Counted from the stretch's first letter, positions 47,675 through 58,215 are shown. The stretch: 64,000 nucleotides of DNA from Laburnicola sp. R22_1 (GCA_014281115.1 JACONQ010000015.1:1674001-1738000), one strand, 5' to 3'. Translations and numbers: made by a program. Notes: generated by a model from the sequence alone, not told the origin.

Positions 47675-49525
47675 ACGTGTTTACAAGCGAGCCGCGCGTA
47701 CAAGTGAGCCGCGCGCCCCACCAAGTCTCTCAGCCTTTTGCAGGCTGTATATCAACAACGCATCAAAATTCTATTAATATAATAGCTATCCTAAATTAAG
47801 CAGTATCTATAGAAGCTTTCTTGCACGTACGTGAGTTGTGCCCAGGCTCCCTGCAGCGCGTGCAGCGCGCTGAAGCCTGCCGGCTCGCACCTGACCGCGC
47901 CTGGCTATACCGCGTTTCTCCCTCTAGTTGCTGCTCAATAGCCTTCTAAGCAATAATATCCTCTCCCTCTGCCTTTAATAGGGTGCCTCGCTTCTAGATC
48001 CGCTTCTTTTTGCGCTGTTTACGCGTTGTAGCTACCTTATTTGCCCTCTGTAGACTAGCTATCTTATCGCGTATAAGCACTATTAAATGCGCTATTCTCT
48101 TAGCCCCTCTTATAAGCTAATTAAGCGACTGGATAACTAATATAGGAGAGGATCCTTAATACCTTTAGATCCGCTCACGAACTAGAGTTAACTAAGCGCC
48201 TAGCTCGCGCGCGTTGCTTAGTGTTGCAGACTCCCATAGGGCCTCCAGTAGGGCTGCTAGCAACGGCATACGAAGCTTCACATTAAGCTTTAATATCACC
48301 GCCTCTAGATCGTGTGGGACTAGCCCAGCGCCTCAAAAGCTTGCGCAGATATTCTCCTTTATAATTAACTGGTCGTAGGCGGCGCAGAAGGCTGGTAGGA
48401 ACTCAAGCTTAGTAATATGGTTGATGTGGTCGCGTATCAGGCCCTCGACCTGGCGCCCGTACGCCCGCTTCAACGGCGAGAAACAGCCAACATCAAGCGG
48501 CTGCAGAAGGTGTGACGAATGTGGCGGCATACAGAGAGTGTAGATCTTATTCTCCTTGCAGATCTCCTAGAATTCGAGCGAGTTGTGACTCTTATGGCCG
48601 TTAAGTATTAGTAGCTGACGCGCGCCCACTCTACGCTCTACTGTATGCTTAATAAAATGCCGTAGCTAGGCAACACCAAGCTCGTTCGTAGTCCAGCCAT
48701 TGTCGCTAAGACCAATAGCCCAGTCACCTGGTATATCGTCGCCCTCGTACCAGGCAGAGAGGTGGTACTGGCCAGCGAAGATGATAAAGGGCGGGATTGC
48801 CCACCCAGTAGCGTTGATTCCGTGGATCGCCGTCACCCACTCACGATTGCCTGGCTGGATCGCTTTTGGCCGGCCACGCCTCTCTGAGCCAGTAACGACT
48901 AGCTGGGAGGATATTTTACCCATTAGAAAGCCAGTCTCGTCGAAGTTGAAGGTATCCTCGTCGCAGATACCGTAGGTGGCCTTTGTACGTGCTACTAGCT
49001 CAAACCAGGCCTGTATAACTGTCGGGTCCTCGCAGAGGGCTCGCTGTCGATTGTAGGGTCGATTAAATCGCGTTGTGAGGCTGTCTGTTCGCTTAACAAA
49101 GTTCCTAGGCCACTGCTAGCCAACGTGGCCTGCGCTGCGCTCAGTGAGCAGCTTATTCGCCATATCTCGTACAGCACCTAGAGTGGGCGCAAAGCCTCGC
49201 GAATCTAGGTCAAGTATATGCTCAACAATCACCTCCTCTTCAAGCTTGGTAAGCTTCTTTGATTTGGGCTCAGAGTCGCGTCGCGCAGCGATTCCTGCGC
49301 GTCGGCCGCGAAGTGTTGTTTCAGGGACGCAAAACGTTGCGGCAGCGCGTTTTATACTTCGTATTTGACTGGAATTGATAGCTGAAAGAGCTAGGTAGAT
49401 ATTTGCTTCTTTATAGCGCAATTAAGCAGACAATGGTTAAGCTATTGTAGTTTGTATGAGACGCGTTGTAGAAAGTTAGTGGGGCGCGCGGCTCACTTGT
49501 ACGCGCGGCTCGCTTGTAAACACGT
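47675..49525 (-). mobile_element. pogo/Fot-type DNA transposon (pogo-4), young copy
   Basis: Perfect 47-bp inverted ends (47675-47721 and 49479-49525) starting ACGTGTTTACAAGCGAGCCG. TA duplications at 47673-47674 and 49526-49527. G+C content is much higher than the surroundings, so it is a late insertion with little RIP. It lies about 20 bases inside the 5' LTR of the outer retrotransposon. Confidence 0.95.
47763..49457 (-). pseudogene. pogo-4 transposase, nearly intact frame with RIP stops
   Basis: One frame from about 49457 (now ATA where ATG is expected) to TGA 47763-47765, about 564 codons, interrupted only by TAG/TAA codons. Order: CENP-B-like HTH (QIRSIKRAAATFCVPETTLR), the second DNA-binding half with LEEEVIVEHILDLDSRGFAP, the DDE core (DEDTFNFDETGFLMG, REWVTAIHGINATGWAIPPF, LLILNGHKSHNS, MPPHSSHLLQPLDVGCFSPL) and a C-terminal knuckle ARCTRCREPGHNSRTCK. 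The stop after GHVG (49113-49115) and after LGVA (48663-48665) replace expected Trp (TGG to TAG); the stop in SLEF*EICKE replaces Gln. No indels. Confidence 0.9.
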
Positions 49526-49546
49526 TAAGAGGTTAATTAAATTTAA

Positions 49547-49722
49547 TATAAGGAGCTTTAGACTAAAAGGTTAGAGTTGCCTAAGTAAACTTATAAATTT
49601 AATAGAGTTTAATAGTAACTCTAGCTATAGACTTATATATACTCCTAGCTTAGTAAAAGTACGAATCTAGAACTCTAAGGCAGTAGGCCGAGTAACTATA
49701 GAAGGGCGGTTAGCCCGTTATA
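49547..49722 (-). repeat. 5' LTR of the outer retrotransposon
   Basis: 176 bp, same length and sequence type as 19411-19586. TTAAC follows at 49723-49727. Confidence 0.85.
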
Positions 49723-49727
49723 TTAAC

Positions 49728-50047
49728 AATCTAAGTGTTAATATTAAAATATAAGAAAGCTATTTATAGTAAGATATTATTTATAATATAACTTTATAAA
49801 ATAGTAGAATTAATAACATAATAAGGCAAAAATTTAATAAGATAGCAAGTTAAAATTAATAAAGGTAAGTTTTAGGAGATATACAGCCTAATAGCTAATA
49901 AAGCTATATTTTAAAACTAACTTTTTAGTAGCTAAATAGGCGCTTCTAAATAACGCCCTATTAGCTAAGACGCCGCTAATTTCCCCCCTATACACTTAGC
50001 CGCTTACTCGGCGTTAGTTTAACGAAACTAACGCCCGTTCTGTTACT
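49728..50047. other. Right-hand remainder of the Harbinger-like element
   Basis: 320 bases, AT-rich up to about 49920, then richer in CGCC/GGCG motifs close to the right end. No gene. Confidence 0.4.
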
Positions 50048-50063
50048 GGAACTAAACAGGGCC
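50048..50063 (-). repeat. Right terminal inverted repeat of the Harbinger-like element
   Basis: Reverse complement GGCCCTGTTTAGTTCC; TAA follows at 50064-50066. Confidence 0.55.
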
Positions 50064-50066
50064 TAA

Positions 50067-50603
50067 ACTATACGAACCGGCTGCGATGGCTTGGTAGCGT
50101 TCATGGAACAAGTAGGCAGGTTAAACTACATTAACTACCTAACAAACGCGTGTTATGCCTCCGAGCCCACGACGTCAATCGTAAGTTCAATCCTTAGGGC
50201 TGGTAAGCATCCGTATGCGCGGCTGCCCACTTGGCAAACCAGCTTGTACACCACAAGGAGTGAGGACCTTCCTATTCAGGCATCGAGCTCAAGCACGCTG
50301 CGAAGCTTGCCCCAAGCGAATCTCGGAGCTGCTGGGGTTGCTGATAACCGGCCATGCCGGTTTCGCCGAAGACCAATAGCTATACCGCCTGTCTCCGAAG
50401 AGCCGTATAGATGCCTATTTGGGCCTTATCCTTCGACAACCCAATACAACTGTTGTCGGCCTGTTTGGGCCTTATCCTTCGACAACCCAATACAACTGTT
50501 GTCGGCCTGCATGGAGGTTGTTTGCACGTATAAGAAGGACACTGTGCCTTCGCATGGCTTCATCTGCCATCCGTCTCTGTTTCCCCTCGGTTGAGTCAAG
50601 ACA
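50067..50603. promoter_or_regulatory. Upstream region of the carboxypeptidase gene
   Basis: 537 bases of normal composition directly after the transposon boundary. It contains an exact 46-bp tandem duplication (50418-50509). An open frame at 50091-50594 exists but has no family resemblance and overlaps the duplication; it is not called. Confidence 0.45.
50418..50509. repeat. Exact 46-bp tandem duplication
   Basis: Units 50418-50463 and 50464-50509 are identical, starting TTTGGGCCTTATCCTTCGAC. The end of the second unit is 94 bases upstream of the carboxypeptidase start codon. Confidence 0.95.
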
Positions 50604-52499
50604 ATGGCGCGCCTATCCCAACTGGTAGCGCTTCTGACGTGCGTCTCCTTCGGTGCGGCCCGCAAACCCACCCTGGAGGAGCGCGGAATCCCGGTAGATC
50701 CTACTGGTGTCATGACTGTTACGTCGCCGCAGGGTGCCAAAATCCGTTTCAAGCAGCCCGGCAAAGCGGGCGTTTGTGAGACGACTCCTGGGGTCGAGGA
50801 TTATGCGGGGTATATCAGTCTGGATGAGACTACGAACATGTTCTTCTGGTTTTTTGAGGCGAGGACAAACCCAAGTCAGAAGCCGGCAAGTCACGTTCGC
50901 GTGTGGAGGAGATCATGGTTGAGAGGCTTGTGAGGAAGAGGCTGATAACTTGCAGTTGACACTCTGGCTGAATGGTGGGCCTGGTTCGGACTCGATGATT
51001 GGTCTTCTCCAAGGTATGTGACCTCGACAGTTGCCGGTACGTGAGTGAAATCAAGGCTGACATGCACAGAACATGGACCTTGCAATGTCACCGCGGACCT
51101 CAAGACGCAGTTGAACCCATATTCCTGGAATGAGGAGTCGAACATGCTCTACCTCTCACAGCCCGTTGGTGTTGGATTCTCCTACGAAACCACAAAGACC
51201 GATGCAAATGGCCGCTATTCGCTAGTTGATTATTATACGGTGAACACCACGGAGTTTGCGGCTGTGGGTGCGTGGCATATTCTTCAAGCATTTCTGGATT
51301 TGTCACCACAGTTGGATCCTAGTTATCAGAACTTCACTTTCAATCTGTGGACGGAAAGGTGAGTCTGGATTTCTTCCATGTCTAGCCCCTTGTCATAAGT
51401 TATAAAAGCATACGTGCTGTACGCGTATGGAGTGACCTGACAAGCTGGACAGCTATGGTGGACATTACGGCCCCGGTTTCTACAATTACTTTTACAAGCA
51501 AAACGAAGCTATCAAGAATGGGTCAGTGCCAGGTGTAGCGCTTGCCATGGACACGCTAGGCATAATTAACGGCATCATCGATGAAGGTAGACGGTATTCT
51601 CATCTTGATCCTGCACATCCGCTGACACCTGATCAGAAATCCAAGCACCGTACTATCCCGAGTTCGCTGTGAACAACACCTACGGCATAAAAGCTGTGGA
51701 CGACAGTGTCTACAATTCCATGAAGTCAGCATACTACGACGCCAACGGCTGTCGCGACCAAATCCACATTTGCAAGCAAGCCCTAGCCGAAGACCCCCAT
51801 TCCGATGACACCTACTTCTACTGCTACCGGGCCACGATAATCTGCCGCTCCGAGGTCGAAGAGCCATACTACCGCTTCGGCGGGCGTGGCGTCTATGATA
51901 TCCGACACCCATACAATGATCCCACGCCACCAGACTACTTCATGGGGTTTTTGAACCTGGCTAGCACGCAGGAGGCCCTAGGTGTCAATATCAACTACAC
52001 GACGAGCAATGCTCCAAATGTCAGCTCTGGGTTCCAGAGCACCGGTGATTTCGTGTATCCCAACTTCATCGAAGACATGGAAGAGATTCTCGGGTACGGC
52101 GTGCGCGTAGCGCTCATCTACGGCGACGCAGATTACATCTGCAACTGGTTCGGCGGCGAAGCCATTTCGCTCGCAGCCAACTACTCCGACTCCGAGGCCT
52201 TCCGGAACGCAGGGTATGCGCCGTTTGTCGTCAACGGGACCGAGTATGGAGAGGTCAGGGAATACGGCAATTTCTCCTTCACGAGGATCTACGAGGCTGG
52301 GCATGAGATTCCGTATTATCAGCCCGAGGCCAGCTTGGAGATTTTCAAGCGCGTGCTGAATCATGTCGTTATTGCGGATGGGAGTCAGGAGGTAACGGAT
52401 GATTATGCGACGAATGGGACGGCGAAGGCTACGCATACGGAGGCGTTTGTACCGTTGCCGCCGACGGGCGTGCCGAGGGCAGGTGCGGTGGGTCGTTAG
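50604..52499 (+). CDS. Secreted serine carboxypeptidase, peptidase family S10
   Basis: Five exons: 50604-50885, 50956-51013, 51070-51358, 51453-51586, 51637-52499 (541 aa). Introns of 70, 56, 94 and 50 bases; the first has a GC donor (GCAAGT at 50886) and joins NPSQKP to [13 protein letters not shown], the other three are GT-AG. A signal peptide is visible ([18 protein letters not shown]). The catalytic triad is Ser210 in [11 protein letters not shown], Asp420 in [13 protein letters not shown] and His477 in [12 protein letters not shown]; all are present. Several Asn-X-Ser/Thr sites suggest glycosylation. S10 enzymes remove C-terminal residues from peptides at acidic pH, in the vacuole or outside the cell; the leader supports secretion. 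Coding sequence is free of RIP damage although AT-rich transposon blocks lie on both sides. Confidence 0.92.
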
Positions 52500-53110
52500 G
52501 GGCGGTGGTTTTAAGAGTGTTGGGGAGATGTCGATACAAACTTTGGCATAGACATCAGATGGTGTTTAATGTGTTATACCGTGTACCCAACGTACGCGAA
52601 GTCTTCTTGATCATGGTGCTTGATGTATGCGGTTTGCCGTTCTCGCAGGACACCTTCCTATCTGTCGCTAGTGTTTGCCCAACTCCGTCGGACTCACTAA
52701 CACCAGCACGATCGGTGTGAGAAGAACTTTTTTAAGGTAGGTTCCACGGAGCATCGAATATTCTCGTTTGCCTGTGTTCGTTCTGTGTAAGATTTCTGGT
52801 CCAAGATGGTTTGTCGTTGTACTATCCGCAGCACCGCTCCTCCTAGTCTACCAGCTAACGAAGCAGTTTAGGAGAAAGGAAACATAGTTAGCTTCGACAC
52901 CCACGAAGCCACGAAGACGATGCTCGCACAAAGCCAGCGCATAATTTCACTTTACTACTTCTAGATATTTCTACTACTACTAGTATATTAGGAATTTTTT
53001 TTATTTTAGCTTAGCGTAATTTTACTTAAATATATATAAATATATATAGGTATATATATACTTATCTAAATACATAAAGTCTAAGATATCGCGCTAAGAC
53101 TAACAAGCTT
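52500..53110. other. 3' flank of the carboxypeptidase and boundary to the second AT-rich block
   Basis: Normal composition to about 52950, then an abrupt change to RIP-type AT-rich sequence. The short frame 52505-52720 has no recognisable product. Confidence 0.4.
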
Positions 53111-53370
53111 ACTTAGTAGTTTAAACGCGCTTTTTTTATAATTACCTTTTTACGCTTGTTTTAATTACTAAGTAGAGGGCTCTACTTTTTTTTATTATAT
53201 TATTTAACCCTTTTTACGCTCTTTTTAATTACTAAGCAGAGGGCTCTACTTTTTTTATTATGTTATTTGAGATAAAAGCCTTTGTCGTCCTACCCCTAGG
53301 TAGATAAATTAACGCCACATATTATTTAAAATAAAAGTCTTTATTATTCTACTCTTAAATAGTTAATTAA
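53111..53370 (-). repeat. Short dispersed retroposon-like repeat, copy E: array of partial units
   Basis: Reading minus: a RIP-worn 5' half-unit (53370-53321), a nearly full unit (53320-53208, with GGCGTTAATTTATCTACCTA and the hairpin), and a 3' half-unit (53207-53111) ending GCGCGTTTAAACT. The hairpin stems are AAGTAG/CTGCTT and AAGTAG/CTACTT. Confidence 0.7.
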
Positions 53371-53807
53371 TAATATATATAACTATATATAAGTATATAT
53401 ATATTAGGAAAAATTTTATATGCGTATAAGCACCTAGGGCACCTAAGCAGCCCTATATAAAGCTGCGTACGTCTACGCACTAAATACGCTTAGAGCGCAC
53501 TAGTAATACTACTTTTTTCTTAGTGTACGCATATGTAAGGTTGCGTAAGGATACACACCTATGCCGCTAGTGCATCTAGAGTAGCTAGAATAGCTAGAAT
53601 ACCTTAGGTGCCTATACTACCTATAAAATGCTAATTAATAAGCAAATAAAGCTCTTTAACTAGCTAAAACTTAAAAAAAAGCTTAGTAATCTACTTAGTA
53701 AGCTGCTTAGTAAGCTTTAAAAAAATTAGAATTTTTTAAAAGTATAAAGTTAAAGTCTTTTACTAGATAGTAATTACTAGTTAATATAATAGCATTAATT
53801 ACTACTT
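53371..53807. other. AT-rich unassigned sequence
   Basis: RIP-type composition with a less AT-rich core (53430-53625). This has GCACCTAGGGCACCTAAG near its left end and the roughly inverted ACCTTAGGTGCCTATAC near its right end, a possible worn inverted repeat. No gene. Confidence 0.3.
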
Positions 53808-53975
53808 AAGAATTCGAAGTCGCGTAAAGATAGTATATAACCTAAATAGATTATTAGTTATAATCTCTAGAATAGTGTGATTAATCTAGTCCTCTAGCAG
53901 GCCTACCTTAACTATATCTTATAGTAGGTAGACTAGATAGCTAATATTGTCTAGCTAGTTGTCTATGCTAGTTTT
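53808..53975 (+). repeat. Repeat unit, also at 58216-58380
   Basis: About 165 bases starting AAGAATTCGAAGTCGCGTAA, again found 4.4 kb downstream in the same orientation with many transitions. The identity of the parent element is unknown. Confidence 0.65.
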
Positions 53976-54313
53976 AAATTCTTTAGCAGCTATCTAACTA
54001 TAGATATTAGATAACTTAATTTTAAGACGCTAGAAAGCTAGCTTACTATATATATTAAAAAGTTAGATTTAAAAGACTTAGTATTATATATATTAAAGGG
54101 AAAGAATTTTTAAATAGTGCAAATATTATAAAAGACTTATATAATGTGCGTATAGCGAACTATAGTTGCAACTTCGCGCTCTACTATAGCTCTCTAATAG
54201 TTTACTAGTTAAGAGATAATATATAACTTAGTTATACTAGATAGTAGACTATTTATTAACTACTATTAATAATACTATTATATAGAACGCTAATAATAAA
54301 ATTATTATTATTA
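53976..54313. other. AT-rich unassigned sequence
   Basis: RIP-type composition; no gene or repeat recognised. Confidence 0.3.
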
Positions 54314-54709
54314 TATATAGTTTTTTTGCGACTAAGAGGTTTCTAATAAAAATATTATAATAATAGCAGTTATATCTTCTACTATTATATACACAGAAAA
54401 GCGTTTTAAGGTATTAATAAAAAGGGGTGTTATTTTATATATATTTTATTACTACTACTATATACTATATACTAGGTTATAGTACCTTCTATTTTACTCC
54501 TCTCTATATATAGTGTAGACTTAACCTTAGTTAGAATCTCTATATAATAAAGATTTTTAATAGTATTAATTACTAGTGTATTATATAGAACTTTAACCTC
54601 TTTTTATTAATACCTTAAAACGCTTTTCTGTGTATATAATACTAGGAGAGATATCTACTATTATTATAATATTTTAATTAGAAACTTCTTAGTCGCAAAA
54701 AACCATATA
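54314..54709. repeat. Inverted-repeat (foldback or MITE-like) structure of 396 bp
   Basis: The left arm (54314-54425) and right arm (54595-54709) are about 110-bp inverted copies, sharing TATATRGTTTTTTGCGACTA and AAAACGCTTTTCTGTG. The arms match the end of the LTR at 19069-19381 and the fragment at 43598-43710, so two LTR ends facing each other is an alternative to a MITE. Confidence 0.7.
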
Positions 54710-57700
54710 GAACTTCTAACTCTAAATTCTAGGTTTTATAGGTTTAAAAATAGAAAAAATATAGTTTTATTATCTGTACACTATATAGGCAAGGGCATCT
54801 AAAAGTGTTAAGGTTTTAATATTGTTGTATAATAGCATTATATAGGGATTATATAATGCCTGTACACTATAGCCTATGCGCTATAGAATCTTCTCCTTTC
54901 TATTTGCACCCTTTCTAAAGATAAGTAATTAATACTAAGTTATTCTATTATATTATCTTCTTTCTTATACACTTATCCTATACACCCTTTACGCTTACTA
55001 ATATAGAGTATTAGATATTAATATCTATATAGCTAGCTATAAAGTACTTATTTAATACTAATTAGTAGTTAACTAACTCTTAACTATAAATTAGTAAAAG
55101 TAAAGATAGATTATATAAGTTATTATTAGCTATATAATTTATTTTATTATATCCTATTCTCTATATATAAGAGAATAGTAAATTAAATGTTTATAAAGTT
55201 AGTAAGTAACTATTACTACTATATAAAATAAAGGAAGCGATTATATAAGATATATAAAACCTATTCTTATTTATAAGAATAGCAGATTAACTCTTTTATT
55301 AAGTTAGTAAGTAAATATTACTACTATATGAGATTTAAAAGGAGATAGTGCACTAAGCATACTACTAGTAACTATATAGATATATAGTTAGATAATAACA
55401 AATCCTAATAAAGTGTAACCCTCTATATAACTAACCTATTAAATAAACTAGTTATATAATAACTACCCCTACTACTACTTTGTATAAAGCCCCTATCTTT
55501 ACTACCTCTATTTTATAAGATAATACTAATATACCTAAATATACTAAACTATATAATAAGTATACTAAAGAGATAGAAATATTAGAGGCAACATTGCGTA
55601 AGAGAATAAAACCTAAGTACTAAAAGGATAAAATTAATCTAGTAAATAATTTTTCTTTATTAGAAATATCATTATACGTAGTATATACTATTACTAATTA
55701 TTATATAATATATTAAAAAGGGACAGCTTTCTTAGAATTATTCTAGAAAGACTTTAAAGAATAGAAAGAATATTATTTTTTAAAGTTAAACGATGTGTTT
55801 AAAAGAGAGCTTATTATAGTTCTAGAAAAAAGGATATTATACTAAAAATAAATACTAGAGCTATAAGTACTAGCAAACTATATAAAGTAGCCTAAAGTAA
55901 TATAGATACTATTTATATATTACTATCTTTACTAGCTCGCTTAACTCCTTATACACAAATACTAAGGCTAATCTTAAAAATACTTAAGCTAGTTAGGCTG
56001 TTGTATAAACTTAAATAGAGTAAGCTACTACTACTATAGGCACCTATATAACTATAGCTTCCTATAGATATCTTAAAAGAACTTTTGTATAAGTACTAAG
56101 GATAATCTTATTTATATAAATAACTAAATAAACTACTACTCTTTATATATAGTACCTAACTATTATTTTATCTATCTACTTGCGATTATTAAACGCTATA
56201 TAGAATAGAGCCACTACTAGTGAAACGCGAATTATAGGCACTATACTAATTTATATAGACTAAGCCTATGCTATAATTTAATATATATAAGCTTCTACCT
56301 AAGTATAATCTATCTTCTTAAAGAATTCTAGCCAATAAGATAATCTAATTCTAAAAGATATAGGATAAGAATAATAACTATACTAAAGCTCTATTTTTGC
56401 CCTAGGATTAATTTGTGATATTATGTAATTCTGGGCTAGCTGTTTAACTAACCACTATATTACGTAATTAATAATTTCTTTAATAATATTTTTTACTATA
56501 ATAATAATAATAATATCCTTCTGGGCAAAAGTATAAACTGTCTCCACTTATTTAGTTTTTAAGTGGCCCTACTACGTTTAATTACTGCGTTTTTTTATTA
56601 CGTTATAGCGCCTATATAATATTATGTGACATAACGTTACGTGTAAGCGCTAAGCCCTAGAACTAGAGCGCGTTAAAGTTTTTCTAACGTCTCCCCCTAG
56701 CTTCTAAGACAACCTATAATAACAATACTCTACCTACCTACTTACCTACTATATTACTAGATAATTAACACCTACCTTTTAATCTTTTGCTACCGCCTTA
56801 CTAAATAATAAACCTCTACCTACCACCTTATTACTTAATAATTAACTACTTGGAACCTCTAGATATATACTCTAGTGCTGCTATAATATATAATAAATTA
56901 TGCGCGCTCCCTACTTTTAATACTAAATAGTACTCTAACACTACTCTAGCTCTCTTTTCTAGATTTCTTATAGTATAATTACGTACTTATATATTATTTA
57001 CACCTTTAGCACCTACTCTATATAACTGCTATCTTTAAAGCAACTAGCTATTAATTAGAGATCTAATATTAGGTAGTAATTGCTCTTATAAGCTACGCAA
57101 TAGTATATAGCCACTAGCCTAGACTTTTACTTTATAAAAATAACTATGTTCTAGTTCTTACTAATAGTTATAAGCACCTTGCACCTAAACTAGTATAGGG
57201 TAATTTATATTGCAAGGCTTATCCTACCTTTAATTCTAGACTCCTACTTAAAAAGATGAGCATTCTTTTTATTATAGCGATCTAACTCTGTGGCAGCTAT
57301 TTACTTACTATATAGGTCCTTAGTATAGACTATATAGTTTTTAATATTAAGCGGCGTCTAGCTATTATACCTAATCGCGTTATTATTATTTACGTCTTTT
57401 AGGTAGGGGCGCAACACTATATGTTTAGTAGCGATAGCGTCTTTAAGGCAAGGAATAGATATAGCGACTAACTTTAAGGTTTTAACTAGCGATTAAATAT
57501 TTGCAAGGATAGAAAGGTAGTATAAATAGGCAATCTTTGTCTAGTTGCGTATTTTATACTACGCAGGCAGCAGCTGCATATTATATTATTATTAACTTTG
57601 GTACCTAGTATATCTTATAATTAACTACCTTATTATTAGTATAAAGGGCTAATTTGCACGTGCTAATAAATAGTTTCTAGTCTAACCTATTTTACTACTT

Positions 57701-58215
57701 TACCTTTTTTTAATGCGTTTTTAGTATACCTATAGCTTTCTCTTATAGCGTTATATTGTACACTAAAAGGTCTATAATATTTCTCTTTCTAATAATAATA
57801 ATAATAATTATAATAGTAACGAATCTAACTATGTTATTACTTTTTTATAGTAGATTTTTCTTTATAACTAGCGAGCTATATACTACTCTCTAGAACTTCG
57901 CTACTACTTATCTTCTCTATACTCCCTTTACTACTACTTACTCTTACCTTTATTATATTATTACTCTTACTTCTTATTATTCTTATACGCCTATAAAATC
58001 CTAACTACTACTAAAAGCTTCTTCTACTATAGCTATGCGCGCGCGCTCTAGTAATATATAAAGAATACCCTCTTCTTTTTTAATAGTTGCCTACTACTAT
58101 ATCTTAGTCTATTCTCTAGCCTTGCTAATAATATAATAGTAAAGAGCTATTATTATTATATAAAAATTACTATATTATTGCTTAGGCCTTTATATAAAAG
58201 AATAGCTATACACTT
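54710..58215. other. AT-rich RIP-damaged sequence, several unassigned relics
   Basis: Almost no CpA. A plus-strand relic frame near 55560-55900 contains KYTKEIEILEATLRKRIKPK but is not identified. Around 56625-56700 a minus-strand LTR-like start (TTAGAAAAACTTTAACGCGC) follows a purine tract (TAGGGGGAGACG) and may be a retrotransposon end. No intact gene. Confidence 0.35.

Larger units (their letters stand above)
19411..49722 (-). mobile_element. Outer LTR retrotransposon split by nested insertions
   Basis: Two direct 176-bp LTRs (19411-19586 and 49547-49722) are flanked by the identical 5-bp TTAAC (19406-19410 and 49723-49727), so they are the two ends of one insertion. In minus orientation the 3' LTR is preceded by a polypurine tract (AGAGGGGAAAAG, complement of about 19587-19602). 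Its interior is now in pieces: 49546-49528, 47672-40861, 31776-30868, 29073-28836 and 19971-19587. Between them sit a pogo, a minus Gypsy, a pogo and a plus Gypsy. The interior holds a gag zinc-knuckle relic and a reverse transcriptase relic on minus. Reconstructed length is about 8.7 kb. Confidence 0.85.
13439..50063 (+). mobile_element. PIF/Harbinger-like element enclosing the whole nested transposon tower
   Basis: Ends: left GGGCATGTTTGGTTCC at 13439-13454, right (reverse complement of 50048-50063) GGCCCTGTTTAGTTCC. They match at 13 of 16 positions, and both are followed within 15-20 bases by GGCGTTA. A 3-base TAA flanks each side (13436-13438 and 50064-50066), the TWA target duplication typical of PIF/Harbinger. 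A Harbinger DDE transposase relic lies at about 16.0-17.45 kb on plus. Subtracting all recognised insertions leaves about 3 kb, a normal Harbinger size. An unaffected relative should have TSC2 and the carboxypeptidase gene less than about 1 kb apart at this point. The TIR match is short, so the outer boundary is an inference. Confidence 0.55.

Noticed and set aside
48333..49421. Domesticated (host) DDE genes from the open stretches of pogo-4
   Set aside because: The element keeps perfect inverted ends and TA duplications and the frame has several RIP stops, so it is a dead transposon and not a host gene.
13439..50063. Starship-type giant mobile element
   Set aside because: No tyrosine recombinase (DUF3435 captain) frame or cargo genes seen; nested ordinary transposons with their own target duplications account for the length.
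50091..50594. 167-aa frame upstream of the carboxypeptidase
   Set aside because: No recognisable domain, contains the exact 46-bp duplication (46 is not a multiple of 3), and lies in the promoter region.
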